Positions 46,280 to 59,404 of a stretch of 64,000 bases of DNA are shown here, piece after piece. The notes below the pieces were generated by a model, which was not told where the DNA came from, ran no database searches, and saw only the letters and a list, made by a program, of their open reading frames with translations. The stretch comes from Euphorbia lathyris. Taxonomy: Eukaryota; Streptophyta; Magnoliopsida; Malpighiales; Euphorbiaceae. The position numbers were made by a program, and so were the translations under genes. How positions within the stretch are numbered: the first letter of the stretch is position 1; every line of letters begins with the position of its first letter. The DNA lies in NCBI RefSeq assembly GCF_963576675.1, contig NC_088910.1:29142531-29206530 (forward strand), given 5' to 3'.

Positions 46280-47021
46280 CTAAGGAAGATGACTCCATCA
46301 ATGGAGGTTTTTGGAATTAACTCAGGCTGTTCACTCTACACTATGAGTGAGTAGTCATTTTGAATGGGTTTGGCCAGTTAGGACCGGTTATGTAAGTCTT
46401 CTATTATCTTATTTATGAATGAATGTTGATATATTATGTTGTGCTTGATGAATCTTTAACTCCATTGCTTAAGGCATGTATGTTAGTGTTAGATGCATGA
46501 TAGGAAACTACTTTCATCTTCACGAAACTATTTGTCAAGCATTCAACCCCGAAACAGAGATGTCGGGAGGTTGTATCAAGGGTTTTCTTAATAGAAATGT
46601 TGTTTCAATCGTAATGCAAGAAAGAACCAACTTTAGGGACGCTTGAGGTTGTAGTACGTCTTAGAATCTTAAGAACACATGAGAGTTGACTTAAGTGAGC
46701 ATTAAAGCAGAGACCTTGACTTCACTTTACGTCATTCATGAATAAATAGGGTGTTTAGAGACTGAAAGTAACCTATTACGCTGTGCTTAACCTGTTCTAC
46801 CTTTACCGTCATTAAGTACTTATTTTAATTAACTAAATCATTGACTTTGTTACTGTTTAAACAACATCTCTCAATTTAAAGAATACACACACCACAAGCA
46901 CCCTGTTCTTCAAAGTATTTCTTACAAACTTTGGTCCTCAATCCATGTGGATACGATACTTGACTTATCACTTTATTACTTGTATCTAGTACACTTGCTA
47001 GAGTCAATTCAGGAGACAACA
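46280..47021 (+). repeat. Athila 5' LTR, truncated at its 5' end
   Basis: It aligns with 56646-59255 of the 3' LTR (leaving out the solo LTR) and ends GACAACA. The first part of the LTR, corresponding to 56140-56645, is absent. The join to host sequence shows only two or three bases of shared sequence (CT). Confidence 0.9.
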
Positions 47022-47027
47022 AGTTTT

Positions 47028-47045
47028 TGGCGCCGTTGCCGGGGA
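47028..47045 (+). other. Athila primer-binding site (Asp-tRNA type)
   Basis: TGGCGCCGTTGCCGGGGA lies six bases after the LTR end. This 18-base word is characteristic of the Athila group. Confidence 0.9.
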
Positions 47046-47141
47046 TTGAAAGCAACAAAGTTTATACGAACTTTTCTGTGAAACAATGTGTTTTTAATCT
47101 GTTTTCTAAATAGTGCAGTCAGAAGGAATCTTTATCGGTTT

Positions 47142-48444
47142 ATGCGCAGAGCTGGACCTCCTGTTTTTCCTATCGATCTCGAATTGGAGAGAACGTATAG
47201 ACGAAACAGAGCGGGAGCTCGACATGCAAGACAAAGAGAACGACAAAGAGAGAGAAGAATGGCGGGAAGGGTACCACCCGAACAACCAGTTCAACCAAAC
47301 CAGGAAGAAGAGGGAGAAAATAATAACCCTCATGTCATGCGAATCAGAGATTATTCGAGACCAACCACGGAAGGACATTCATCATGCATCGTGCTGCCCA
47401 ACGAAAGGAACAACAGTTTCGAGGTGAAAGCATCTATAATACAAATGTTGCAGACAGCCGTACAGTTTAATGGATACCAGTCGGAAGATCCAGATGGGCA
47501 TATTCTTGAATTTATCATGCTGGGCAACACTTTCAGATCAAACAGAGGCGTTGCTGACAACATAGTCCGACTAAAGCTGTTTCCTTTTTCTCTAAGAGAT
47601 AAAGCAAAGAATTGGTTGAAAAACTTGCAACCAAGAACGATTACTACTTGGGAAGAAATGGCCAGCGCTTACTTAATGAAATATTTCCCACCAAGGCAAT
47701 CCATTAAGCTCAGAAACGAGGTTTCCCATTTCGTGCAAGAAGAGGATGAATCCTTAGCCGAATGCATGGGAAAGGTACAAGGAATTACTAAGGAGAGTCC
47801 CCAATCATGGCATCCCTATGTGGATGCAAATGCAGAACTTTTACAATAGGGTAACCAACATTTATAAGATCCAGATCGAGTCCATAGCCAATGGAAACCC
47901 CGAAGATCTGGAACCACAAGCCTTGTACGACCTTATTGAGAGAGTAGTGAGCATAAGTTATAACTGGCACTCTTCCAGAAGTGAGGGAAAAAGATCGGGA
48001 AATGAAGATGTTGTGTCAAAATTGACAAGCCATGTAGAAAAGCTTGCCAGACATCTTGGCAAGATAAATGTGTCATCGATCCACAACGAACCACCATTCA
48101 ATGACATTTGTGATTTTTGTGGAGGCCTTCATTTCAACATCAACTGTCCTGGAGTTAAGCAGGGAAAGGGTGCACAGGCAGAATGTGATTATGTAGGGTA
48201 TAATCAGAGGAATCCACCTAACCCGTATTCTAACACGTATAACCCTGCCACAAGAAATCATCCGAATTTCGGATGGACAGGCCAGCCCAACCAGCAGGAA
48301 CAACCGAGATATCAACAACAGCAAGGAGGACACTACCAGAGGCAACCTCAGCAGCATTATAAACAACTTGTTCCACCAAAGGAAGATATAGAGCCAGATA
48401 TGAAGACGATGATGATGCAACTCATGAAACAGACACAAGCATGA
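47142..48444 (+). pseudogene. Athila gag
   Basis: The capsid protein. The first good ATG is at 47142 (MRRAGPPVFPIDLE). The Retrotrans_gag core is clear: DNIVRLKLFPFSLRDKAKNW, then TITTWEEMASAYLMKYFPP and KLRNEVSHFVQEEDESLAE. A frameshift near 47810-47830 moves the reading to a second frame, with LIERVVSISYNWHSSRSEGK and a CCHC-like knuckle (CDFCGGLHFNINC). A Gln/Pro-rich segment follows, up to a TGA at 48442-48444, after which the same frame enters the protease region. Length and order fit Athila. Confidence 0.88.
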
Positions 48445-51291
48445 ATTAAAAATCTGGAAACACAAGTCCACCAATTAGCTGTATCTACGTCAAAAGAGAA
48501 GGGAATAATGCCAAGCAACACAGAGCCAAATCCAAAGGGCGATGTCATGGCAATCACCCTGAGATCTGGTAAGCAAACTCAACCCTTATACCCACTAATG
48601 AAAATGCTGAATGCGCAGAAACATCCGAAGAAACTGAAGGAGAGCAGGAACAGACTGTTCCTAGTTAAGAAGAAACCAGAAAGACAAAATCCACCAGTGA
48701 GCAGGATCAGGGGGAAAGCAGAAAGATGTATAAGCCACCTCCGCCTTATGTTCCGCCTGTGCCAAACGCGGTTGATCAACAAAAAGCTGGAAGAACAGAA
48801 TTCTAAGGTGTTAGACACCTTAAGGAAATTGCACATCAACATTCTATTCGTAGAAGCACTGGCACAGATGTCGTCGTATACGAAGTTCTTGAAAGATCTC
48901 CTGTCAAACAAAAAGAAGCTGGAGAACATATCGATGATCCAACTCAACAGAGATTGTTCTTCAATACTCCAAAACAAGCAGCAGCTACCGAAAAAGCTAA
49001 AAGATCCAAGGAGTTTTTCTATTCCTTGTTCAATTGGAAAGCTAAATATTGAAAATGCACTATGTGACCTAGGAGCTAGCATAAACCTAATGTCTTATTT
49101 TGTATATGCTAAACTCGGATTAGGAGAACCTCAGCCTACTCGTATGTCAATTCAGTTGGCCGATCGATCAGTATGTTACCCTAGGGGAGTGGTGGAAGAT
49201 GTGTTGGTCAAAGTAGGAAAATTCATATTGCTTGTTGATTTTATCATAATGGACATAGATGAAGACCTGCATGTTCCTATTATCCTAGGTCGACCGTTTT
49301 TAGCCACAAGTAGAGCATTGATAGACGTGGGAGAGGGACAACTATTCTTGAGGATTAGTGGGGAGGAAGTCATTTTCAAAATGAACGAGGCAATGAGACG
49401 AGCTAACAATAATGATGACACATGTTGTTTCTTGGATGAGTTTCAAGGTCTTTCTACTTTGCAGGAACAGGACACTCTGGAGACTCTATTGGGAGAAGAG
49501 GTGAACTTATGTGAAGGAACAGGTTGTTCCATTGAATCTAACTTACCTACACCTCCTTTCGATCCTACTGTTCCCACTCATCAAGAACCACCGGAGATAC
49601 CAACTGTGCTAGTGTCTAAACCAGAATTGAAACTGTTACCTGCACACCTCGAGTATGCCTTCCTAGAACCACCTAGCGGGAGTCCAGTTATTATATCCTC
49701 AAAGTTAACTCCTGATCAGAAAGCGCAACTCATGGAAGTTCTGCGAAGGAACAAGGATGCAATCACATGGAAAATTGATGATATAAAAGGTATCATTCCG
49801 GCAGTCTGTGTCCATAGAATCTTGATGGAGAAGGAGCACAAGCCATCTGTCTAACCGCAGTGCAGATTGAACCCCCACATGAAGGAGGTCGTGCGAAAGG
49901 AGGTGATCAAGCTGCTGGATGCCGGCATTATTTACCCAATTTCTGATAGTGTGTGGACCAGCCCTGCTCACTTTGTACCAAAGAAGGGAGGAACAACCGT
50001 AGTACTCAATGAGAAAGATGAGTTGGTTCCCACGAGAACAATAACAGGATGGCGAGTTTGTGTGGATTACAGAAAGATCAATGAAGCCACAAGGAAGGAT
50101 CACTTTCCTTTGCCCTTCATTGACCAGATGTTAGAACAGTTAGCGGGGTATGCATTCTATTACTTCCTTGACGGTTACTCGGGGTACAATCAGATTGCAA
50201 TTCACTGTGAGGATCAGGAAAAGACAACATTCACATGTCCATATGGGACCTATGCCTACCGGCGCATGCCGTTTGGACTGTGCAAAGCTCCAGCCACATT
50301 TCAAAGATGCATGGTGTCTATATTTTATGATATGGTGGAGCGAACTATAGAAATATTCATGGACGACTTCTCTGTTTATGGAAACTCGTTTGAGAGCTGT
50401 CTAAACAACCTCGAGGCCGTGCTTGTGCGATGCAAGAAGACCCACTTGGTCTTAAATTGGGAGAAATGCCACTTCATGGTTACAGGTGGAGTTGTTCTTG
50501 GGCATAAAATTTCAGAAAAGGGGATGGAAGTGGACAAAGCTAAGGTGGAAGTGATAGAAAAGCTGGTTATTCCGACCAATGTAAAAGATGTGCGAAGTTG
50601 TCTAGGGCACGCAGAGTTTTACCGCCGGTTTATCAAAGATTTTTCAAAGATTGTGCTGTCCTTGTCAGCATTACTTCATAAGGATGTGGAATTTTCTTTT
50701 GATGCAAGCTGTCTAAAGGCTTTCGAACTGTTGAAAGGCAAGTTGATCAACTCGCCTATACTGGCAGGACCCGACTGGGAACAACCTTTTAAGATGATGT
50801 GTGACGCCAGCGATACATGTGTGGGAGCTGTTCTGGGGTAGAGGGTTGAGAAGGAATTTCGGCTTATCTATTATACAAGAAAAACATTAACCGAGACCCA
50901 GCAGAATTACACCACGACGGAAAAAGAGCTCCTCGCAGTTGTGTATGCTTTCGACAAATTTTGCCCCTACTTGGTGCTATCAAAATTCATTGTTCACATA
51001 GACTATGCTGCACTATGCTACCTGTAAGCCAAGAAGGATGCAAAACCAATGCTGATATGGTGGTTGCTTTTACTTCAAGAGTTCGATCTTGAAATTAAGG
51101 ATAAGAATGGAATGGAAAATGTAGCAGCTGATCATTTGTCAAGAATTCCTCACCAAAGCAACCAAGAACAACCTGAGATTTTAGAGAGTTTTCCAGACGA
51201 ACGTCTCTATATTGCACAGCCTGCTCCATGGTTTGCTGACATAGCCAATTATCTAGCCAGTTCAATTAAGCCTCACAAACATGTCCACTAA
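48445..51291 (+). pseudogene. Athila protease, reverse transcriptase and RNase H
   Basis: One frame, with stops at 49852 (TAA), 50839 (TAG) and 51025 (TAA). The protease reads NALCDLGASINLMS, with the DLG catalytic site of Athila, and later VPIILGRPFLATSRALIDV. Reverse transcriptase has VCVDYRKINEATRKDHFPLP, YFLDGYSGYNQI, RMPFGLCKAPATFQRC and the catalytic FMDDFSVYG near 50356-50382. RNase H follows (YTTTEKELLAVVYAFDKF, then [10 protein letters not shown]). All catalytic aspartates of the polymerase are visible. The frame closes at 51291, and integrase is read one frame over. Confidence 0.9.
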
Positions 51292-51299
51292 TTAAAGGA

Positions 51300-52555
51300 G
51301 GAAGTTCTATGCTGAAATTAAATATTATTTTTGGGAGGACCCCTATCTTTTCAGGTTGTGTGCCGGCCAAATTATTCGAAGATGTATATCTCAAGAGGAG
51401 GGACAGGCTGTTCTAAGCCATTGTCATGACCGAGAAGCTGGAGGACACCATAACACTAGCAGAACTACAGCAAACGTACTTCAATCAGGTTTTTTCTGGC
51501 CAACACTTTTTAAAGATGCCAATCTGTTCGTTCGCACTTACAATGAGTGCCAACGAACAGGCAATATCTTAGCTAGAAATGTCATGCCCCTCAATAACAT
51601 AGTTGTTTGTGAAATTTTTGATATATGGGGCATAGATTTTATGGGACCATTCCCTACATCTTTTGGGCATAAATATATCTTAATAGCTGTTGATTATATG
51701 GGAAAGTGGGTTGAAGCAATGGGTAGTCCCACCAATGATGCCCGTGTGGTTGTAAAATTCCTGAAAAGGCTGTTTGCCCGATTCGGTGTCCCATGAGCGA
51801 TCATTAGTGATGAAGGAACCCACTTTTGCAATGCCAAATTTGAGAAGTTGATGGGCAAGCTTGGAGTCTCTCACAGAATTTCCACACCTTACCACCCACA
51901 AACAAGTGGACAGGTGGAGATTTCCAATCGTGAAATCAAAAGAATTTTAGAAAAAACTGTTGGCAGTTCTAGGCGAGACTGGGCAAACAAGCTTGACGAT
52001 GCTCTTTGGGCATATAGGACGGCTTATAAAACACCAATCGGAATGTCTCCGTTTAGATTACTGTACGGCAAGTCTTGTCACTTGCCGGTTGAAATGGAAC
52101 ACAGGGCCTTTTGGGCATTAACCTTCTTAAATTTTGAGCAACAGGCTATGGGAGACCAACGAAGACTTCAACTCTGTGACATGGAGGAGTTCAGACTGTT
52201 TTCGTATGAGAATGCGGTGAATTACAAAGACAAGACCAAGATGTGGCACGATAGAAAAATCCAGATAAAGATGTTTCATGAAGGACAAAGAGTTCTCTTG
52301 TACAATTCAAGACTCAGGCTGTTTCCTGGGAAGCTGAAATCAAGATGGACATGACCTTATCTGGTGAACAAGGTGTTTGGTCATGGTGCAGTTGAAATTG
52401 GCAAGGAGGGTCAGGAACCTTTTAAGGTGAATGGGCAAAGATTGAAGCCCTATCTAGAGAACAACCACACAAGGAAGATCGATACAGTTCACTTCCAAGA
52501 CCCCCCACGCCAGTCGAAGCACAAACAGGGTGTTCGCTACAAACACCAATGGTAA
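51300..52555 (+). pseudogene. Athila integrase
   Basis: The zinc-binding N-terminus is present (HCHDREAGGHH, then TYNECQRTGN), but one of the two cysteines of the usual CxxC is a tyrosine. The core has the full catalytic triad: D in IWGIDFMGPFP, D in ISDEGTHF and E in [15 protein letters not shown]. In-frame TGA codons at 51794 and 52352 break it. The C-terminal region reads KVFGHGAVEIGKEGQEPFKV and RLKPYLE, the usual Athila end. The last stop is at 52553-52555. Confidence 0.9.
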
Positions 52556-53104
52556 CACAAGTAACTTTGCATTTAAATTAGTTGCATTACATATTTCATT
52601 AAAAGTAGTTTAGATTCATTTAGTGTCGTGCAATGGTCCGTAATATGTACCTCCGGCGCAAGCAAAGATGTAAAACTTACACCTTTTCCACAAGGGTCGA
52701 GTTTTACGTTTTTACTTGATCAAATAGGGAGTTGCTTTACCTTTCCATGGACAGACTGTCCTTGGCAACTGGGAGGCGAACTAAAAGTCTGAAAAAGTAA
52801 AATGTCTCATCATAGGTCACTAGGTACTTCTTTCACATGCTCTCCTTTCCTCGATAAAATCCAATGGATAGGGGAGTCATAAATTCAAATTTTGAAGCGT
52901 GACCGTTCGTCGCCTTAGGGCCTCTACAGAGTAACGCGCCTTTTGCCAACCACTTGTCCAGGTGGCGTCCTTTGGACTGCTCTCATAAAGGCGGGTTGGC
53001 AACATGACGTGTCATTTCCTCTCCCTACTTAAGGAGACAAACCAAAAATATGGCCCCTCGTTTGACTTGTATTATTTTCACACTTTTATTTCACGGTTCA
53101 CCAC
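52556..53104 (+). other. Athila region between pol and the 3' ORF
   Basis: Non-coding as far as can be seen. The element's spacer here has no stable frame and no recognised motif. Confidence 0.6.
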
Positions 53105-54529
53105 ATGCTCTATGCTCTTTATCATTGGGAAACCCTATTTAGACTTGAGCACAGGATGAGAACTCGTGGATCAGGCAAGCATGTAAAAATAGAAGGATCA
53201 ACGAAGAAAGAAAAATCTAAGGGCAAAATGATGGGAACAAACACAGTTGCTTTCATTCCGGACGAAAAATTGGTGAAAAAGATGTCTCAGTTCAAAGATG
53301 CAGCAGTGCAGACATACTACGAGGAACTTGTGCAACTTGAATTCGGGCCTGTGAGAACAGTTTGCTGGGAGACCTTGAAGGAGCTCAAACTTGACGTGCG
53401 TGTGCGGAAACTCATGGAGGCAGGCCATTTCGGCTGTTTCTTTGAAATGACGGAGCCGGCCTACAAAGAACTCACGTTGGAATTCCTGGATACGTTTAAG
53501 CACCACCCCGAGATCACAGACCCGAAAGAGGAAGGAAAGTTTAGTTTCAGGCTAATGACTCACACCCAGTGGCCTTCATTGAACATGTTTAACAGTTTAT
53601 TGGGTGCCACGGATGACGATGACCTAGAGTCGGAAAGTTACAAGGAGGCGTTCACTCAAACCCTTGATGTGTTTGAACAACAAGCTTTCTGGCAATCTAT
53701 TTCGAACCAGCCGAGGTATGACGGTAGTGTCTCTAAGGCATCAAATATTGATGACTATGCCGTCTGTTACCTACATAAACTGGTCTCTAGAACCATCTTT
53801 GCCCGCGAAAACCAGGCCATTATTCCCCATGCCGACCTTACGGCTTTGTGGAGTATGACAACCAGACCCAGAATGAATCTAGGCTATTGGTTTGGGGAGT
53901 ACATTGCCAACTTTGGAAAGAAGAATTCCTCAGTCATTTGCTGTGGGAGTATCATGACTCGGATTGTAGCAAAAATTGGAGTCTTTAAGCCAGAGGACCG
54001 CAACCGGCTTATTATTGTGAACCACCATGACCAGATTGATTTAAGGAGTTTACAGAGCATGTGTTTTGGGAAACTGGTGAATGGTAAGTGGGTCTAGATG
54101 GCAGACTTTGTTGAAGCAAGGAGAGTCGCAAGCCGAAAAAGGAAGAGTGAACCTACTGTCTCTGTCTCCTTTGAGTCCGAGCAAGTTGAGCACGAAAAAG
54201 ACGTTGCCTTTTACATGAAATGTGCAAAGCTCACCAATAATGATATTGTCTATAAGTTCAATGCCCTGTTTGCGCAAAATGTAGCTAAACGAGACCAGAT
54301 CCATGCCCTCGAGCATAAAACTGATATTCTGCAATGAGAGGTGGATATGCTGAAGCACCTCTGTGTAGAAGAGCATGGGTGGGAAAGTCCTTCGGGTAAT
54401 TCAATCAAAAGTCCGGTAAGAGCAAAATCTGATGTCCCTGAAACACATGTCGCTACCTCCTCGAAAGGGGATGGTAGTGCTCCGGCTGTGGATCCAGAGG
54501 TTGAGTCCTCTCGTTCCCCACTTGTCTAA
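53105..54529 (+). pseudogene. Athila 3' ORF in the env position, two stops
   Basis: One frame of about 474 codons with a TAG at 54095 and a TGA at 54335. The ATG at 53105 or 53156 (MRTRGSGKHVKIEG) may be the start. The central part (MEAGHFGCFFEMTEPAYKEL, then EFLDTFKHHPEI) resembles the ATHILA ORF-1 type protein (Pfam ATHILA family). The end is a short predicted coiled coil (KRDQIHALEHKTDILQ). I see no signal peptide or membrane segment, so an envelope role is not supported by sequence. Function is unknown. Confidence 0.7.
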
Positions 54530-56139
54530 ACATTCACACTTGTCGCTAGCCAAGCATCCGGTAACACTTATAACCCTTCTTTACATTTATTGTCACACTC
54601 CAATGTGATCATGTTATGATTCTTTTTCTCCCGTTTTTGGTGTAACATTGGGGACAATGTTGATTTTTATTTGGGGATGGGATGCATGCGTTTAAACTGC
54701 AAAAAAATTTGTGCATAACATGATAAAAAGATGAATCATGCTGTTGTTATAGAATGATATGTTTAACAATTTACCCTCTAATAAATCTCGACTTTCGCTT
54801 TAAGCAAATTGTCCGTTAATTGTTTGCTTGTAACTATCTTATTCTCTTGTCTAATTCCTAGTTGTTTATGCTTTTGTGATTGCGATTTGAGGTAATAGCG
54901 TTGTGTAATTATTTGAACTCCCAAATCGAGAAGTTCTAAAAAAATTTAAGTTTTAACTCAATCTTCACTTAAAGAATCTCCTGCTCCAATGCAAAAGCCC
55001 TAAAATGTGAGAACTTGAGCCTACATTAGCATGAAAATGCATTGTTTCTTCATGAGAGGGCTAGTGCATATTGTCCTTAGGTAGGTATTACTTTGGTTGC
55101 CTAGTCAAAATGGTAAAATTATGGAAGAACATAGGAGGAAAAAGGCATTTAGATCCCAAATTCACTCCACAAAAAGCCTACACGTGCTTTGCACCCACAT
55201 TTTTAGGATATCCAACTTGAGCCTTAGCCTATTCTTTCTTAAACACTACGTAATGGAACCAATTCCCTTCACAGAAATCCCAAAATACCTTGAATGTGTC
55301 TCATGCCTCAGAACAAGCTGCGCGATTTAAGGAAAATTAAAATTTTAAGAAATTCTGAGTGGATAAAAATAAATTTGTTGAAATGATGACATCTGAGGAA
55401 TGATGATTGAGTGAAGTTTTGTTGTATGCTCAGAACATATGTTCATATCTTGAGCCTGAAATGAAATGTTTGAATTGATTGCCTCTTGTGTGTTTGAAGA
55501 TTAGTTTAGCCAATGTTGTAAAACAAACTGTGCAGAGTAATAAAGTGAAACAAGTTCACTAAATGTTTAAAATGTAATTAAGTTGAATCACTTGGCATGT
55601 GGACATAATTCTTACACTCAAATAGCCATTCATTTCCATACCCCTGGCCTTAGCTTAACGTTACAACCTATGTGTAAGACCTTTAGACTATGTTCGGGAA
55701 ACTTTTGATCCATCGAGATAGGGCCAATAAGCAATGTCATAACCTAACGATGATTGTTCTAAGTTGAGGAGTGATGATCCCTTCCCTTATGGCAACAAAG
55801 GCCATTTGAGAGTGAGTGAATCCTCCTGAACTTAGTGAGGCTTGGAGCAATGCAGGTGGTTTAAATGATGATTGAGGTTCAATTTGAAGCTTTGAGGAAC
55901 TTCATAAGAAAGGGATAAAAAATTTAACTCTAACGAAAAAAACCTCATTAGCAATCATGATTTGCTCAAAAAGTTTTCTGTCGTAAATTCTTTCTGTTTT
56001 AATCATTTTTCTAAATCTGTTTCGCCTGTTCATCTTTGTTCTATAAATATTCTTCCATTATTCATACCTAATCCCTTGTGATGTTGTTATTGTCTTTTTG
56101 TTTACTTGAGGACAAGTAAGGATTTTATTTGGGGATATT
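54530..56139 (+). other. Athila 3' non-coding region and polypurine tract
   Basis: No coding sequence. The word TTTTATTTGGGGAT occurs near 54665 and again at 56123-56136, directly before the 3' LTR, where it should serve as the plus-strand primer. AGGACAAGTAAGG precedes the second copy, as in other Athila elements. Confidence 0.7.
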
Positions 56140-59100
56140 TGTTCGGCATGAATATGACTGCAATTAAACAGCATGTTAATAACTATTTGTGTGTGATTTA
56201 GGCGAAATATTCCTAAATAAAAGAACTTATAAGTGTTTTATGCAGATTTGTATTGATTAAGTCAAATGGGCTACCACACAGCCTATTTTGCAACGAACCT
56301 TGACGAGTAGAGCAACTTTTGATCCAGCGGATCTCCACTGCGTACCTGATGACGGATGGTGACTAGACAAGTGGCAGGAGCGGCGTGGCAGTGACAGCAA
56401 GCGTAGGAAAGGCAGAAAAGCAACATGGTGACAAGATGGATCACCCCCTTGAGTGTTCAAGGGTCAAATTAGAATTAATCATTTCCTAAGTAACCTAGCT
56501 GTAGAAAAACAATCTTTTGTAATATTTTGTGATACGGCTCGTATTTCTTCCTTTATATAGACATAGTGGAGGGAAGGAGAGCAGTACCTTTTGACTTCGG
56601 ATAATAGTTTAACTCGAATTTTGGCTTCTTGGAGAGAGGAAAGCTCTCTAAGGAAGATGACTCCATCAATGGAGGTTTTTGGAATTAACTCAGGTTGTTC
56701 ACTCTACACTATGAGTGAGTAGTCATTTTGAATGGGTTTGGCCAATTAGGGCCGGTTATGTAAGTCTTTTATTATCTTATTTATGAATGAATGTTGATAT
56801 ATTATGTTGTGCTTGATGAATCTTTAACTCCATTGCTTAAGGCATGTATGTTAGTGTTAGATGCATGATAGGAAACTGCTTTCATCTTCACGGAACTATT
56901 TGTCAAGCATTCAACCCCGAAACAGAGATGTCAGGAGGTTGTATCAAGGGTTTTCTTAATAGAAATGTTGTTTCGATCGTAATGCAAGAAAGAACCAACT
57001 TTAGGGATGCTTGAGGTTGTAGTACGTCTTAGAATCTTAAGAACACACGAGAGTTGACTTAAGTGAGCATTAAAGCAGAGACTTTGACTTCACTTTACGT
57101 CATTCATGAATAAATAGGGTGTTTAGAGACTGAAAGTAACCTGTTCCGCTGTGCTTAACCTGTTCTACCTTTTACCGTCATTAAGTACTGAAGGAAATTA
57201 AGGCTAAGGTATAGCAGCGGAAATATAAAATTTTTAGCCTACTTCCTTTTAACCATAGGATCCGTTAATCGTTATTTCATATAAAGAGGGATAAGAAGGA
57301 ATACCTTTTGAAGAACAATCTACTGTTGTTAAAGAAGCGCCCACAATTCTTCTCCGAATTTCCAAGCACGAAGTATAACACGGTGAGGTTAAGTTAGAAT
57401 CAACCCTTATGAGATGCAACCAAAATAGATTGCCTCTAATTAACCAACACAAGATCAAAGAGAAAAGGAGATGAATGAAATTAATCAATTGACGGAAGCC
57501 GTATGAATTCTAGTCCACGAAACCGGGAAGTCGAATTCTCTTTTTCTCACTAGCTAGGGATTTCAAAAATCACAAAGGGGGAGGTATATGGCTTAGTCGA
57601 AATTCACATAAGGAGGGGTATATATAGTCACTTGTATCTAAACCCTAGTTAGATAGGAATAGGTTACTTAATAGGAATTCCATTCGGAATAGGATTCCTA
57701 ATTATTATCTTATAATATATCAAATACATTTAGGATAATAATAAATAACCTAATTGGATAATAATAGGAGTATATTAATCTAATTAAAACTCCTAACTTA
57801 ATTATCTCTTAATTAATTTAATTGACAAACCTAATCAAATTAGGATTAATGGAATTTAAATAATTCCTTATTTACTATATATAAATTTCGGCCTCCTCCA
57901 TTTAAATGGGCCTTACTGGGCTCAACTGGCTTCCATCTATTAATTACATCCATCTCTCTTTTGGTTCCAAGTCTTATGTGTGATCTATTAGGTTCTTACT
58001 ACTTCTGGCCGTATGCAACTATTAAATTAATTTCTTCAAGAATTATATTTAATCCTTGCATAACGGAATGATGTACTGAGTATGTTATAGGCAATTCTGT
58101 AATCATTCCCCCAGAGTCCGTTAAGAAGACAGGTTGATTCTGTCGTTAACCCTTCCGTATTAGTTACAGTATAATTCGATCATTTATCAACTACATCCTT
58201 GAACTGAATCTTATGACTATGGGTGATGTCAAGTCACATATAGCAAGACGTTAATTTTACTTGTGCAGGTCGAGTCAACTCAAATAGATAGGTTAAGTGA
58301 AATTTGTATTTCTACTCTTAAGCTATCACTTTGCAAGGATTTAGAGTCGAGTCTTCCACAAGCGATCCTTGGATGTATCTCCCATTAATCGGGAGTGATA
58401 AATGCTTAATCCAATGTATAACTACCCTGACATTACCTCCTGTGACACCCAACCTTTGCAGTTCACACCCCAGAGTCATCTCTGTTAAGGATCGTGGGAC
58501 CACAGGATCAAAGTCTCACATTCAGTAATTCAGGATGACCAATTAACATTCCTTTGAGTCTGAGGATTAGTTATACCTATTAATTCCAATGAGATGAACA
58601 GGTGACAAGGAAGAATCTACCCATCCTGTTATCTCAAATCGGATCCCCAATCCTAATGAACGATGTTTCATCGGATCTATGTAACTGTCCAGATATCTAT
58701 ATATATGAAGCTTGTGAGATCAGCTTTCTGTCGGACAGAAGACATTGTTACATACAAGTCTCAACAGTGATATATCAATCCTAAACATATCACTTGACTT
58801 GGGGTGGTTTTAAGTTTATTAGTTTATTATAAAGTTTTGTCTCACTTCATGCTTGTATGAACACTTTATAATCACTTTAAACAAACTTACGGATTTCCTT
58901 TTATTAAACTTTATTTAGTGCTTAAAAGGGATTGCCTTTATATAGTTATAAAACATATATCTCATTAAAACAAATGATATAAAGAACAATTCATTTACAT
59001 TAAGTTTGTATCCTGCAACAATTGACTATAGGACACTAAACCCCAACAAGTACTTCTTTTAATTAACTAAATCATTGACTTTGTTACTGTTTAAACAACA

Positions 59101-59255
59101 TCTCTCAATTTAAAGAATACACACACCACAAACACCATGTTCTTCAAAGTATTTCTTACAAACTTTGGTCCTCAATCCCTATGGATACGATACTTGACTT
59201 ATCACTTTATTACTTGTATCTAGTACACTTGCTAGAGTCCATTCAGGAGACAACA
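56140..59255 (+). repeat. Athila 3' LTR, split by a solo LTR
   Basis: It starts TGTTCGGCATG and ends GACAACA, giving matched TGTT...AACA ends. Removing the inserted solo LTR and one target copy leaves about 1.25 kb. It is followed by GTTCT, which also occurs at 46131-46135 to the left of the 5' LTR region. Confidence 0.88.
57189..59048 (-). mobile_element. Solo LTR, 1.86 kb, nested in the Athila 3' LTR
   Basis: On the minus strand it runs from TGTTGGGGTTTAGTGTCC to CTTAATTTCCTTCA. A perfect 5-bp target duplication AGTAC is at 57184-57188 and 59049-59053. A TATA-like CTATATATACCCC lies on the minus strand near 57620. There is no internal region, so the element was reduced by LTR-LTR recombination. 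Its parent is probably a copia element with long LTRs. Open frames within it are not genes. Confidence 0.88.
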
Positions 59256-59404
59256 GTTCTATACATGAGTTAGCTAACTACTCTCCTAATGAAGTCAAAT
59301 CCAAAGAGGAGAATGAAGTTGAGAAAGGGGAGAGCAAAGTTGGGAGTGAGGAAATTGAGCCGATGTCCGAAGGTGACAAGTATGTGTCTTTCAATGAGCC
59401 ACCT

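Larger units (their letters stand above)
46280..59255 (+). mobile_element. Athila-type Ty3/gypsy retrotransposon, nested
   Basis: Gag, protease, reverse transcriptase, RNase H and integrase come in gypsy order, followed by an extra 3' ORF in the env position. The primer site TGGCGCCGTTGCCGGGGA is the Asp-tRNA type used by Athila. The 5' LTR lacks its first 500 bp or so; the 3' LTR is complete but contains a solo LTR. All ORFs carry stops. The element sits inside the outer gypsy ORF. Confidence 0.93.
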
